Positions 13,764 to 20,938 of a stretch of DNA of 20,938 nucleotides are shown here, piece by piece. Below the pieces are notes generated by a model that worked only from the letters and a program-made list of their open reading frames with translations, had not been told where the DNA came from and searched no databases. The stretch comes from Acidaminococcus sp050873445 (GTDB taxonomy: Bacteria; Bacillota; Negativicutes; Acidaminococcales; Acidaminococcaceae): NCBI RefSeq assembly GCF_050873445.1, contig NZ_JBNMIU010000043.1, forward strand, positions 1 to 20,938, written 5' to 3'. Made by a program: the position numbers and the translations under genes. The stretch's first letter is position 1, and every line of letters begins with the position of its first letter.

Positions 13764-14580
13764 GGAATGAATCCTCCAGTTGTTTCATGATTTCCGGGAT
13801 CAGCTCCGGATCCAGTTCTTTCTGCTGCCAGATTTCTTCCGAGGCCACAGCCTGGGCCACCAGCATGTACAGCCCGTTGCAGGTTTTCGCCCCGCTTTTC
13901 CGGGCATCGGCCAGGAACTGGGTCTCCCTGGGATTGTAGATGATGTCCACCGCCGCTTCGCAGCCCGCCGTAAAAGCCGCTGGTACCGGGCTCACCCCCA
14001 CTTTGGGGAACATACCCACCGGCGTGGTGTTGATGATCACCTGGCTGCCGGGTTCCGCATCGGCATAGAGCCGCACCTGGGCATCCGGACGCTGGGCCAG
14101 GAAGTGCCGCAGGCTCTCGTTCGCCTGTTCCGGGTGCCGGGACAAAATCTGGATGGTCTTCGCCTTCCGGTCGGTTACCACCTGAAGTACGGCCTTGGCC
14201 GCTCCTCCGTTGCCCAGCACAGTCACGGTCTTCCCGTCAAGGGAAATCCCCGCCGCCTGGAGCATCCGGTCGAAGCCCAGATAGTCCGTATTGTAGCCCT
14301 TCACTCCTTCCGGCGTGAAAAACAGGGTATTCACTGCCCCGATTTTTTCTGCCTCCGGTGCGACGCTTTTCAAATAGGGGATTACTTTTTCTTTATAGGG
14401 GATGGTCACATTGCTGCCTGTGAGCCCCTCTCCGTTTTCCTGGATAAAAGCTGCCACCTGGTCCGGTTCCCGTTCCAGCAGGGTATAAATGTCCCCCCTG
14501 CCCAGGGTCCGGAAAATGGCTTCATGGATCTGGGGCGACAGGCTGTGCCCCAGGACCCGTCCTAACAATCCGAATTTCAT
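13756..14580 (-). CDS. aroE: Shikimate dehydrogenase (NADP+)
   Basis: A 274-residue enzyme reducing 3-dehydroshikimate to shikimate. The substrate site S-L-S-P is at 13-16 and N-V-T-I-P-Y-K at 57-63, with catalytic Lys63. G-Y-N-T-D at 95-99 supplies the catalytic Asp99. The nucleotide-binding G-N-G-G-A-A-K-A is at 123-130, and N-T-T-P-V-G-M follows. The start at 14580 has AAAGGAAG upstream and overlaps the pheA stop by 4 nt. A longer reading from 14631 would add 17 residues inside pheA and has no family support. Confidence 0.97.
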   Translation of the reverse strand: MKFGLLGRVLGHSLSPQIHEAIFRTLGRGDIYTLLEREPDQVAAFIQENGEGLTGSNVTIPYKEKVIPYLKSVAPEAEKIGAVNTLFFTPEGVKGYNTDYLGFDRMLQAAGISLDGKTVTVLGNGGAAKAVLQVVTDRKAKTIQILSRHPEQANESLRHFLAQRPDAQVRLYADAEPGSQVIINTTPVGMFPKVGVSPVPAAFTAGCEAAVDIIYNPRETQFLADARKSGAKTCNGLYMLVAQAVASEEIWQQKELDPELIPEIMKQLEDSFHG

Positions 14581-15428
14581 GATCTGGCTTCCTTTCCATG
14601 GTCGGCCCGGTAGTTCCCCAGGATCTTGCATTCCGTAGTATCTTCCGGCAGATCGACCAGTGCCTTCTGCACGGGTTCATCCGTCAGATGGCCGGTAATG
14701 TCTATATGAAAATAATATTCCCAGGGCTGGCCGGGGATGGGCCGGGATTCGATGTTGGTCATGTTGATCTGGTACCGGGCGAAATGGGACAGCACCCGGT
14801 ACAGGGATCCGGGCTGATGCTTCAAACTGACGATCAAGGTAATCTTGTCCGCATCCGGGGCCAGTTCCTGCTGCCGGCTGATGATGATGAACCGGGTGTA
14901 ATTGCTCTGATTGGTATTGATGCCCCGGGCCAGGATGGCCAGACCATATTGCTCCGCCGCCTGGGCTCCGGCTACAGCCGCTTTGTGGAGTTCCTTCTTT
15001 TCAGCCACCATTTCCGCAGCCTTAGCCGTATTGTAATAATTGAACTGCCGCATGGCCGGATGCTTCTTAAAGAAATCCCGGCACTGGGAAAAGCCCTGGG
15101 GATGAGAGTACACTTCCGTGATATCCTCCATTTTCGCCCCGGGCAGGCCCAGCAGGCAGTGTTCCACCTTCACGATTTTCTCACCCACGATAAAGGCTCC
15201 GTACCGGCGCACATGGTCGTACACCTCGGTGATGCCCCCGGTGGAGGAGTTCTCGATGGGCAGCACGCCATACCGGACCGTACCGTCCATGACCGCCGCC
15301 ACCACATCTTCAAAGATCATGAAGTTCTGAGCCCGGACCAATTTTCCCTCGAAATACTGCTGCAGTGCCAGGTGGCTGTAAGCCCCCGGCACCCCCTGAT
15401 ACCCTACGGGGATGATTTCCTGTGTCAT
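14577..15428 (-). CDS. pheA: Prephenate dehydratase, monofunctional, with ACT domain
   Basis: A 283-residue enzyme turning prephenate into phenylpyruvate for phenylalanine synthesis. The catalytic domain shows G-V-L-P-I-E-N-S-S-T-G-G (54-65), S-H-P-Q (108-111) and the catalytic N-Y-T-R-F (176-180, T-R-F at 178-180). A C-terminal ACT domain (about 195-275) holds G-S-L-Y (207-210) and E-S-R-P (227-230), the phenylalanine-binding motifs, so feedback inhibition by Phe is expected. No chorismate mutase domain is fused. The gap to aroC is 4 nt; aroE overlaps its end by 4 nt. The SD upstream of the ATG is only moderate (GGGGG), consistent with coupled translation. Confidence 0.96.
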   Translation of the reverse strand: MTQEIIPVGYQGVPGAYSHLALQQYFEGKLVRAQNFMIFEDVVAAVMDGTVRYGVLPIENSSTGGITEVYDHVRRYGAFIVGEKIVKVEHCLLGLPGAKMEDITEVYSHPQGFSQCRDFFKKHPAMRQFNYYNTAKAAEMVAEKKELHKAAVAGAQAAEQYGLAILARGINTNQSNYTRFIIISRQQELAPDADKITLIVSLKHQPGSLYRVLSHFARYQINMTNIESRPIPGQPWEYYFHIDITGHLTDEPVQKALVDLPEDTTECKILGNYRADHGKEARS

Positions 15429-15432
15429 ATGC

Positions 15433-16521
15433 CTACCCCCGTTCCGCCATATAGAACAGATCCAGCAGGGTCCAGGCCGTCACAGCCTCCACCACCGGGA
15501 TGGCCCGGGGCAGGATGCAGGGATCATGCCGGCCAGTGACTTCCAGGGTGGTATCTTCATGGGTCACCACGTTCACCGTATGCTGGGTCTTGCCGATAGA
15601 AGGCGTGGGCTTGATCACCAGGGTGAACACCAGGGGCATGCCGTTGGTGATGCCGCCGGTAACGCCGCCGTTGTGGTTGGTAGTACACACCACGTTCCCA
15701 TCCCGGTACTCCATGGGGTCGTTGGCTTCACTGCCCTGCATCCCAGCCAGACCGAAGCCGTCTCCAAAGGCGATTCCCTTTACCGCCGGCACAGAGAACA
15801 GGGCATGGCTCAGCCGGCTTTCCACAGAGTCGAAATAAGGTTCGCCCAGCCCTGCAGGAAGACCGATGGCCATACATTCGATCAGTCCGCCCACGGAATC
15901 CTTTTCCTTCTGGGCATCCGTCACCGCCCGGGCCATTTCGTCCCGCACTTCCGGATCGAGCACCGGCAGGGTCTGTTCCGCCATGGAACGCAGGGTCTCA
16001 GCAGTTTCTCCCAGAGGATCGAACCGCTTGTCCCTGATGGCGGCCAGCGCTGCCACATGGGCTCCCACTGTTACGCCTTTTTCCGCCAGCAACTGCTTGG
16101 CCACAGCTCCGGCAAATACCAGAGGTGCCGTAAGGCGGCCGGAAAAACTGCCGCCGCCCCGGTAATCGTTGCAGCCATGGAATTTTACATAGCCCGGATA
16201 ATCCCCATGGCCCGGCCGCATGATTTCCTTCATCTTGTTGTAATCTCTGGAATGGGCATTGGTGTTCACGATCCGGGCGCACAGGGCCATACCCGTGGTC
16301 TTCCCGTTGAAGAACCCGCTTTCGATGGTGAAGCTGTCCGTTTCCTTCCGGGGTGTGGCCAGTTTGCTGCTGCCCGGTGCCCGCCGTTTCATTTCTTTCT
16401 CGATGGCCGCCAGATCCAGCTCCACGCCGGCCGGCAGTCCGTCCATGACCACTCCGATGGAGGACCCATGGGATTCTCCGAATATGGTCAGCTTGATCCG
16501 CTCACCCATTACACTGCTCAT
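15433..16521 (-). CDS. aroC: Chorismate synthase
   Basis: A 362-residue FMN-dependent enzyme converting EPSP to chorismate. Signatures: G-E-S-H-G (15-19), R-P-G-H-G-D-Y (102-108), R-G-G-G-S-F-S-G-R-L-T-A (121-132) and G-R-H-D-P-C near 335. Length is usual. I choose the ATG at 16521 because AGGAGG lies 5 nt upstream; this makes it overlap the end of aroA by 20 nt. A shorter start at the fifth codon (M-G-E-R-I) is possible but has no SD of its own. No reductase domain is present, so reduced FMN must come from another protein. Confidence 0.97.
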   Translation of the reverse strand: MSSVMGERIKLTIFGESHGSSIGVVMDGLPAGVELDLAAIEKEMKRRAPGSSKLATPRKETDSFTIESGFFNGKTTGMALCARIVNTNAHSRDYNKMKEIMRPGHGDYPGYVKFHGCNDYRGGGSFSGRLTAPLVFAGAVAKQLLAEKGVTVGAHVAALAAIRDKRFDPLGETAETLRSMAEQTLPVLDPEVRDEMARAVTDAQKEKDSVGGLIECMAIGLPAGLGEPYFDSVESRLSHALFSVPAVKGIAFGDGFGLAGMQGSEANDPMEYRDGNVVCTTNHNGGVTGGITNGMPLVFTLVIKPTPSIGKTQHTVNVVTHEDTTLEVTGRHDPCILPRAIPVVEAVTAWTLLDLFYMAERG

Positions 16522-17794
16522 ACTGTCCTCCTAAGGTCTTGAAATCCTGCCAGAATTCCGGATAGGATTTGGAAACACATTCGGCGCCCACCAGGGTCAA
16601 AGGCTCCCGGCACTGGATGCTGGCCACTGCCAGGCTCATGGCAATGCGATGATCATTCCAGCAGTCCACGATGCCCCCGTTCAGCTCTTCCACCCCGTCG
16701 ATGGAAAGACCGTCCGGTTTTTCTGTGATACGGGCCCCCAGCTTATTCAGCTCGGTGGTCATGGCCTTCAGACGGTCACATTCCTTCAGCCGCAGCCGTT
16801 CCGCATGGATGATCTCCGTGTGGCCCTGGCTGAGCGCCGCTGCCACGGTAAGCACCGGAATGATGTCCGGGCAGTCCGCCGCATCGATGGTGGTACCCAG
16901 GGAAATGGCCGGGCGGCTTATGAGGGCGCCTTTCTCGAAGACTACCTGACCGCCCATCCGCTGCAGGATGGGAATGATGGCCTTATCCCCCTGGAGGGAA
17001 TCAGGATCCATGCCCAGAAGGCCGATGCTCCGGCCCAGCATGCCTGCCGTCAGCCAGAACGCCGCCTGGGAGTAATCTCCTTCCACGGCCCCGGTACGGG
17101 GCTGGTACTGCTGATTCCCGGGAATCATATATTTGCGGAAATCTTCATGCTCGATGGTGATGCCGTACTTCTGCAGGGCGGACAGGGTCAGAGCGATATA
17201 GCTCTGGCTTTCCAGCCTGCCGGTGATTTCCAGGGTGGAATCCCCCGGCAGCAGGGGCAGGGCAAACAGCAGACCGCTGATGAACTGGCTGCTCACATCC
17301 CCCGGCAGGGTAAAATGGCCGGGTTGCAGCGGACCCTGCACCACCAGAGGGAAATTCTCCTCCATGCCGCCCTTCTGGAACGCCAGGCCCTGTTTTTCAA
17401 AGATGGCTTCGTAGGGATCCAGGGGCCGGCTGCCCAGTTTGCCGGAACCGGTAAAGGTGAATCTCTCTCCGCTGAGGGCTGCCAGCGGAATCAGGAAACG
17501 CAGAGTGGACCCGGATTCTCCACAGTCCAGCAGGCTGCCTGTCTGACGGGGCCGTCCGCCTTCTACCACAAAGCCGGTCCGCCCCCCTTCCTCTTCCAGA
17601 GGGCTGATCAGGGCGCCCAGCTGGCGCAGGCATTCACAGGTAGCCAGGATATCCCTGCTGACACTTACCTGTTCCACCTGGCTCCTGCCCTGAGCCAGAG
17701 CGGCGCAGATCAGGTCCCGGTGCCCCATGCTCTTGGAGGAGGGGACCCGGATCGTTCCTGTGAGAGAAGCCGGTTCAATGCGTAACGTAGTCAT
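16502..17794 (-). CDS. aroA: EPSP synthase (3-phosphoshikimate 1-carboxyvinyltransferase)
   Basis: A 430-residue enzyme joining shikimate 3-phosphate and phosphoenolpyruvate. Visible sites: P-S-S-K-S-M-G-H-R (18-26, catalytic Lys21), L-D-C-G-E-S-G-S-T-L-R-F (89-100), D-C-P-D-I-I-P (307-313, catalytic Asp310), R-L-K-E-C-D-R (335-341, catalytic Glu338), W-N-D-H-R-I-A-M (379-386). The PEP-site loop G-E-S-G-S-T-L-R differs from the enterobacterial G-N-A-G-T-A-M-R form, as is usual in clostridial-type enzymes. AAGGA lies about 8 nt upstream of the ATG. It is 4 nt from aroB, and its tail overlaps aroC by 20 nt. Confidence 0.97.
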   Translation of the reverse strand: MTTLRIEPASLTGTIRVPSSKSMGHRDLICAALAQGRSQVEQVSVSRDILATCECLRQLGALISPLEEEGGRTGFVVEGGRPRQTGSLLDCGESGSTLRFLIPLAALSGERFTFTGSGKLGSRPLDPYEAIFEKQGLAFQKGGMEENFPLVVQGPLQPGHFTLPGDVSSQFISGLLFALPLLPGDSTLEITGRLESQSYIALTLSALQKYGITIEHEDFRKYMIPGNQQYQPRTGAVEGDYSQAAFWLTAGMLGRSIGLLGMDPDSLQGDKAIIPILQRMGGQVVFEKGALISRPAISLGTTIDAADCPDIIPVLTVAAALSQGHTEIIHAERLRLKECDRLKAMTTELNKLGARITEKPDGLSIDGVEELNGGIVDCWNDHRIAMSLAVASIQCREPLTLVGAECVSKSYPEFWQDFKTLGGQYEQCNG

Positions 17795-17798
17795 GCTT

Positions 17799-18863
17799 TC
17801 ATCCTTTCACATAGGGTTCCAGATCAGCGAAGGCCACTTTTTTCAGCAGGCTCTTCCCGATTTCCGGTACGATCACCAGGGTAATCTGGCTGCCTCTTTT
17901 CTTCTTGTCCATCTGGATGCCTTCCAAAACGGCGGCATCGGGAATGGGATCTTCCGTTGGGATGTGATACCGTGCCAGCAGGCGCTGGATGCGTTCCGCC
18001 GTCCCCGGCTTCGTCAGCCCCAGTTTTTCCGTATTCCGGGTCAGGCGCACCATGCCGATGGCCACCCCTTCCCCGTGGGTATATTTTTCATAATGATAGT
18101 ACCGTTCCACCGCATGGCCGATGGTGTGGCCAAAATTCAGGACCATCCGGGCACCTACATCCCGTTCGTCCTCCTCCACCACCTTGACCTTCAGCCGGCA
18201 GCAGGCAGCACTGATCTCCGTCACATGCTGGAGGATGTCCTCATCGCTGCTCCACTGCTCCAGGGCTGCGAACAGCTCAGGATCCCCGAAGGCGGCACAC
18301 TTGATCACTTCCGCCAGCCCGTCATGGAGATAGCGGGGATCCAGGGTGCGCAGCAGGTCCGGATCCATGAGCACGCCTTTGGGCTGGTAAAAAGCACCCA
18401 CCAGGTTCTTGCCTTCGGGCAGGTCCACAGCCACTTTGCCGCCCACGCTGCTGTCGATCTGGGCCAGCAGGGTAGTGGGCACCTGGATGAAGGCCACACC
18501 CCGCAGAAAGCTGGCCGCCACGAAACCGCCCAGATCTCCGGGCACGCCGCCTCCCAGGGTAATCACCAGGTCGCTGCGGGTCATGCCGAAATCGGCACAG
18601 GCCCGTACCAGGCGGGTGAAGGTCTCCAGATTCTTGTGATCCTCCCCGGCTGCCATCACCAGCCGGCGCACCGTAAACCCCTGGGTTTCCAGTTGCTGCT
18701 GGAGTTTTTCCCCATACAGGGCATCCACGGTATGGTCCGTGATGATGGCCGCTTTTTCAGCCCTGGACAGCGCCCGGATTTTTTTGCCCATCTCCGGAAA
18801 GGAATGGACCGCAATTTCGATATCGTAGGATTTCTTCCCCAGATCAACGAAGATTTTTTCCAT
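17799..18863 (-). CDS. aroB: 3-Dehydroquinate synthase
   Basis: A 354-residue NAD- and metal-dependent enzyme cyclising DAHP to 3-dehydroquinate. NAD-binding G-G-G-V-P-G-D-L-G-G-F is at 104-114, and P-T-T-L-L-A-Q-I-D-S-S-V-G-G-K at 129-143. D-G-L-A-E-V-I-K is at 181-188 with metal ligand Glu185. N-F-G-H-T-I-G-H is at 243-250 (His246), and H-G-E-G-V-A-I-G from His263. AAGGAGG precedes the ATG by 10 nt and lies inside the end of tyrA, which overlaps this gene by 20 nt. Confidence 0.97.
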   Translation of the reverse strand: MEKIFVDLGKKSYDIEIAVHSFPEMGKKIRALSRAEKAAIITDHTVDALYGEKLQQQLETQGFTVRRLVMAAGEDHKNLETFTRLVRACADFGMTRSDLVITLGGGVPGDLGGFVAASFLRGVAFIQVPTTLLAQIDSSVGGKVAVDLPEGKNLVGAFYQPKGVLMDPDLLRTLDPRYLHDGLAEVIKCAAFGDPELFAALEQWSSDEDILQHVTEISAACCRLKVKVVEEDERDVGARMVLNFGHTIGHAVERYYHYEKYTHGEGVAIGMVRLTRNTEKLGLTKPGTAERIQRLLARYHIPTEDPIPDAAVLEGIQMDKKKRGSQITLVIVPEIGKSLLKKVAFADLEPYVKG

Positions 18864-19716
18864 AGAACATGTCCCTCCTTTTCTTTTTCGCCTGGTCCAT
18901 CATGCGCACCAGTTCATCTGCATCTTCCTGCTGGAGAGCACTCTTCCACTTCTCCAGCTGCTGTTCCATTTTGTTGATTTCTCCGATTACCGGTCCCTTG
19001 TTCAGCAGGAACAGGTCGCTCCACAGGGCGGCATTGATGTCCGCAACCCGGGTGGCATCCCGGAAGGAACCGGCCACGAAATACTTGGTATTCTCCTGCA
19101 TGGAATCGCTGTTGATCAGGGACACCGCCAGCACATGGGGCAGGTCGCTGGTGTAGGCGATGATGCTGTCGTGTTCTTCCACGGTCAGCTCCACCACCCG
19201 GGCACAGCCCAGCTCATAGGCCATATCCCGCAGCCACTGTTCATGCTCCGGCTTGTTGTTTTCCCGTTTGATCAGGATGAAATTGGCCCCCTGGAAGATC
19301 TGGGAAGTACTCTGGCTGTAGCCCTTGCCTTCCCGGCCTGCCATGGGATGGGTGGGCACAAAGTCCATGTCCGGTCCCAGCAGGGCATCGATTGCATCGG
19401 GGGTAGAACCCTTGATGCCCATGACATCCGTCAGCAGTACATCCGGCCTGAAATACTGCCGGTTGTCCTTTACAAAGGGCACAAAGGCACTGGGGTACAT
19501 GCAGCAGATGATCACATCCGCCTCCCGGAGCAGTTCCGGCTTGTCGTCGGCCAGCTCATCCACATACCCTTCATCTTTCGCCATCAGAGAAACGATGTGA
19601 TTCTGATCCAGCCCGATCACCCGCTTCACTTTCTGGGCTTTCAGGGCTTTGGCATAGGAACCGCCGATCAGCCCCAGTCCGATGACGGCAACAACGGTAT
19701 CCTGCAGTTTTTTCAT
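18844..19716 (-). CDS. tyrA: Prephenate dehydrogenase
   Basis: A 290-residue NAD-dependent oxidative decarboxylase giving 4-hydroxyphenylpyruvate for tyrosine. The Rossmann motif G-L-G-L-I-G-G-S is at 13-20. An acidic residue ends the second strand (G-L-D, Asp37), favouring NAD over NADP. T-H-P-M-A-G-R-E is at 122-129, and E-E-H-D-S-I-I-A-Y-T-S-D-L-P-H at 180-194, including the catalytic-type His. The C-terminus is helical and Lys/Arg-rich, with no ACT domain and no chorismate mutase fusion. I start at the ATG at 19716, which shares one base with the aroF stop (TAATG). A longer reading from 19809 would run inside aroF and lies upstream of the natural Rossmann start. Confidence 0.95.
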   Translation of the reverse strand: MKKLQDTVVAVIGLGLIGGSYAKALKAQKVKRVIGLDQNHIVSLMAKDEGYVDELADDKPELLREADVIICCMYPSAFVPFVKDNRQYFRPDVLLTDVMGIKGSTPDAIDALLGPDMDFVPTHPMAGREGKGYSQSTSQIFQGANFILIKRENNKPEHEQWLRDMAYELGCARVVELTVEEHDSIIAYTSDLPHVLAVSLINSDSMQENTKYFVAGSFRDATRVADINAALWSDLFLLNKGPVIGEINKMEQQLEKWKSALQQEDADELVRMMDQAKKKRRDMFYGKNLR

Positions 19717-20729
19717 TATAATTCCCTTCCTACGGCCGGAGCCAGTACTTTCAGTTCCCTCATCAGCTTGGCGAATTCCGGCAGGGACAGGCTCTGTGCC
19801 CCGTCGCACCAGGCGTGCTTGGGATCGTTGTGGGTTTCGATGATCAGGCCGTCAGCCCCGGCAGCGATGGCCGCCTTGCTCATGGTGGGTACCATCCAGG
19901 CCTTGCCCGTAGCATGGCTGGGGTCTACAATCACCGGCAGATGGCTCAGCCGTTTCACGGCCTGTACCGCGGACAGGTCCAGGGTATTCCGGGTATAGGT
20001 CTCGAAAGTACGGATACCCCGTTCACACAGGATGACGTTCTCATTGCCCTCGGACATGATGTATTCCGCACTCATAAGCCATTCTTCGATGGTGGCAGAC
20101 ATGCCCCGCTTCAGCAGGATGGGCTTTTTCAGCTTGCCCAGTTCCTTCAGCAGGGTGAAATTCTGCATGTTCCGTGCCCCCACCTGGATCAGATCCACCT
20201 TTTCCACGAATTCATCGATTTTGTCAGCACTCATGATTTCCGTCACGATGGGCAGATGGTTTGCTGTGCCGGCCTTGCGGATCATATCCAGGCCCTTGTC
20301 ACCAAGCCCCTGGAAAGAGTACGGAGACGTACGGGGTTTAAAGGCCCCGCCCCGGAGCATACCGGCACCGCTGGCTTTCACGGAAGCGGCAATGGTATCC
20401 ATCTGCTCCTGACCTTCCACAGAGCAGGGGCCGGCAATGATTGCCAGTTTCCTGCCCCCCACCTTCACGCCGTTAACGTCGATGATGGAATCATCGGGAT
20501 GAAACATCCGGTTGGCCCGTTTGAAGGGTTCCTGCACCCGCATGGCCTTTTCCACCCATTCGTTGACCATGAAATCTTCCGGATCCAGTACACTGGTATC
20601 CCCTACAATGCCCAGTACTTCCTGGTTTTCACCGATGCTGTCGTGGATGGTGAAACCTCTGGCTTCCAGGCTCTTCTTCAGTTTTTCGCTTTCTTCTCTG
20701 GGCGCACCCTTCTTCATTACAACGATCAT
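19716..20729 (-). CDS. aroF: 3-Deoxy-7-phosphoheptulonate (DAHP) synthase with N-terminal regulatory domain
   Basis: A 337-residue enzyme of the Thermotoga/Bacillus-type class, condensing PEP and erythrose 4-phosphate as the first step of the pathway. Residues 1 to about 75 form a ferredoxin-like/ACT-like domain (M-I-V-V-M-K-K...), which in this class binds Tyr or Phe for feedback control. The barrel begins with A-G-P-C-S-V-E (99-105) and R-G-G-A-F-K-P-R-T-S-P-Y-S-F-Q-G (126-141). D-P-S-H-A-T-G and E-T-H-N-D-P occur near the end. The ATG at 20729 has GGGAGG 7-8 nt upstream. An upstream in-frame reading from 20801 adds only a Lys/Arg/Glu-rich tail translated from a purine-rich leader and is not credible. 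It is first in the eight-gene operon. Confidence 0.97.
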   Translation of the reverse strand: MIVVMKKGAPREESEKLKKSLEARGFTIHDSIGENQEVLGIVGDTSVLDPEDFMVNEWVEKAMRVQEPFKRANRMFHPDDSIIDVNGVKVGGRKLAIIAGPCSVEGQEQMDTIAASVKASGAGMLRGGAFKPRTSPYSFQGLGDKGLDMIRKAGTANHLPIVTEIMSADKIDEFVEKVDLIQVGARNMQNFTLLKELGKLKKPILLKRGMSATIEEWLMSAEYIMSEGNENVILCERGIRTFETYTRNTLDLSAVQAVKRLSHLPVIVDPSHATGKAWMVPTMSKAAIAAGADGLIIETHNDPKHAWCDGAQSLSLPEFAKLMRELKVLAPAVGREL

Positions 20730-20806
20730 GTTCGTTTCCTCCCGTTCTTCTCTTCTTTCCTGCTTTTGTTTTCCTACTTTCCTACCTTGCTTCTCCTGCA
20801 CAAATC
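20730..20806 (-). promoter_or_regulatory. Purine-rich untranslated leader of the aromatic operon
   Basis: Between the hairpin at 20808-20832 and the aroF start the minus-strand RNA is almost all purines. It has about five AGGA elements, including a near-tandem TAGGAAAG/TAGGAAAA pair. It is predicted to be unstructured. I see no -10 or -35 element here, so the transcript probably starts farther upstream and passes the hairpin. Confidence 0.45.
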
Positions 20807-20807
20807 A

Positions 20808-20832
20808 AAACTACCCGTATAACGGGTAGTTT
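20808..20832 (-). terminator. Terminator or attenuator upstream of aroF
   Basis: A perfect 11-bp stem (20808-20818 with 20822-20832) closes on a 3-nt loop. On the minus strand it is followed by TTGATTTG after the TTT inside the stem, a weak-to-moderate T tract. It either ends the structured RNA to its right or attenuates read-through into aroF. Confidence 0.7.
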
Positions 20833-20938
20833 GCTCTGCGGCTATAAGCCGCGTTACCTGCCTCGGCCTTAAGGCCCTAGATTTAAAGGCTACCAACCGC
20901 ACTACATTTCCTGGCAGCCCCTCACTCGAGGGGCTTAT
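20808..20938 (-). ncRNA. Structured RNA of unknown family, running off the right edge
   Basis: On the minus strand the sequence is dense with helices. These are an 8-bp hairpin (20916-20935), a possible enclosing CTGCC/GGCAG stem (20913-20917 with 20858-20862), a GGCC-TTAA-GGCC hairpin (20865-20876), a 6-bp hairpin (20838-20852) and the terminal hairpin (20808-20832). There is no convincing reading frame. It may be an independent noncoding RNA whose terminator lies just before aroF, or a cis-acting leader of the aromatic operon. I could not match it to T-box, tmRNA, RNase P, SRP or 6S RNA. Its 5' end is outside the window. Confidence 0.5.

Noticed and set aside
14581..14631. N-terminal extension of aroE
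   Set aside because: The added 17 residues lie inside pheA, lack an SD, and precede the usual start of shikimate dehydrogenases.
19717..19809. N-terminal extension of tyrA
   Set aside because: The added 31 residues overlap aroF; the Rossmann fold begins right after the ATG at 19716.
20830..20862. T-box leader for the aromatic operon
   Set aside because: GGTAACGCGG resembles the T-box core TGGNACCGCG only loosely, and no specifier loop or overlapping antiterminator is visible in the available bases.
1..20938. CRISPR arrays, phage genes or defence systems
   Set aside because: No regularly spaced repeats, integrase, capsid-type or nuclease genes were found; every long gene has a housekeeping or membrane assignment.

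Overview
The window reads as chromosome of a strict anaerobe of the Firmicutes lineage. The best guess is a Negativicute of the Acidaminococcus/Phascolarctobacterium type, but this is inferred only from protein flavour and gene content (one-polypeptide pyruvate:ferredoxin oxidoreductase, DUF3100/M20 cassette, clostridial-type ThiC and EPSP synthase); no marker gene proves it. Apart from the two edges this is well-ordered housekeeping DNA with tight operons and clear promoters and terminators.

Layout. The left edge (1-127) looks like the start of an IS200-type element reading leftwards: a GC-rich end hairpin, then a leader in which a long stem hides the Shine-Dalgarno sequence of a gene starting at position 9. 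Next, all on the minus strand, come tRNA-Gly(GCC) with its own promoter and terminator, a LOG-family nucleotide phosphoribohydrolase, a Na+/phosphate cotransporter with a PhoU-like tail, and the large pyruvate:ferredoxin oxidoreductase gene. On the plus strand follows thiC behind a TPP riboswitch with a legible antiterminator/terminator switch. Convergent terminators separate thiC from a three-gene, translationally coupled minus-strand cassette: M20 amidohydrolase, DUF3100 membrane protein and a small membrane protein. A glycerate 2-kinase (minus) and an MscS-family channel (plus) then diverge from overlapping promoters.

The right third (13263-20729, minus strand) is one compact aromatic amino acid operon, transcribed aroF-tyrA-aroB-aroA-aroC-pheA-aroE-aroK. 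It covers DAHP synthesis to chorismate plus the prephenate branches to Phe and Tyr. 3-Dehydroquinate dehydratase and a recognisable chorismate mutase are absent and must be encoded elsewhere. Upstream of aroF lies a purine-rich leader, and before it a strongly structured, terminator-ended RNA that runs off the right edge.

The least explained parts are (1) the SD-sequestering leader on the left edge, (2) the structured RNA on the right edge, (3) a 20-nt complementarity between those two transcripts, and (4) the M20/DUF3100/small-membrane-protein cassette, a plausible but uncharacterised uptake-and-hydrolysis system.
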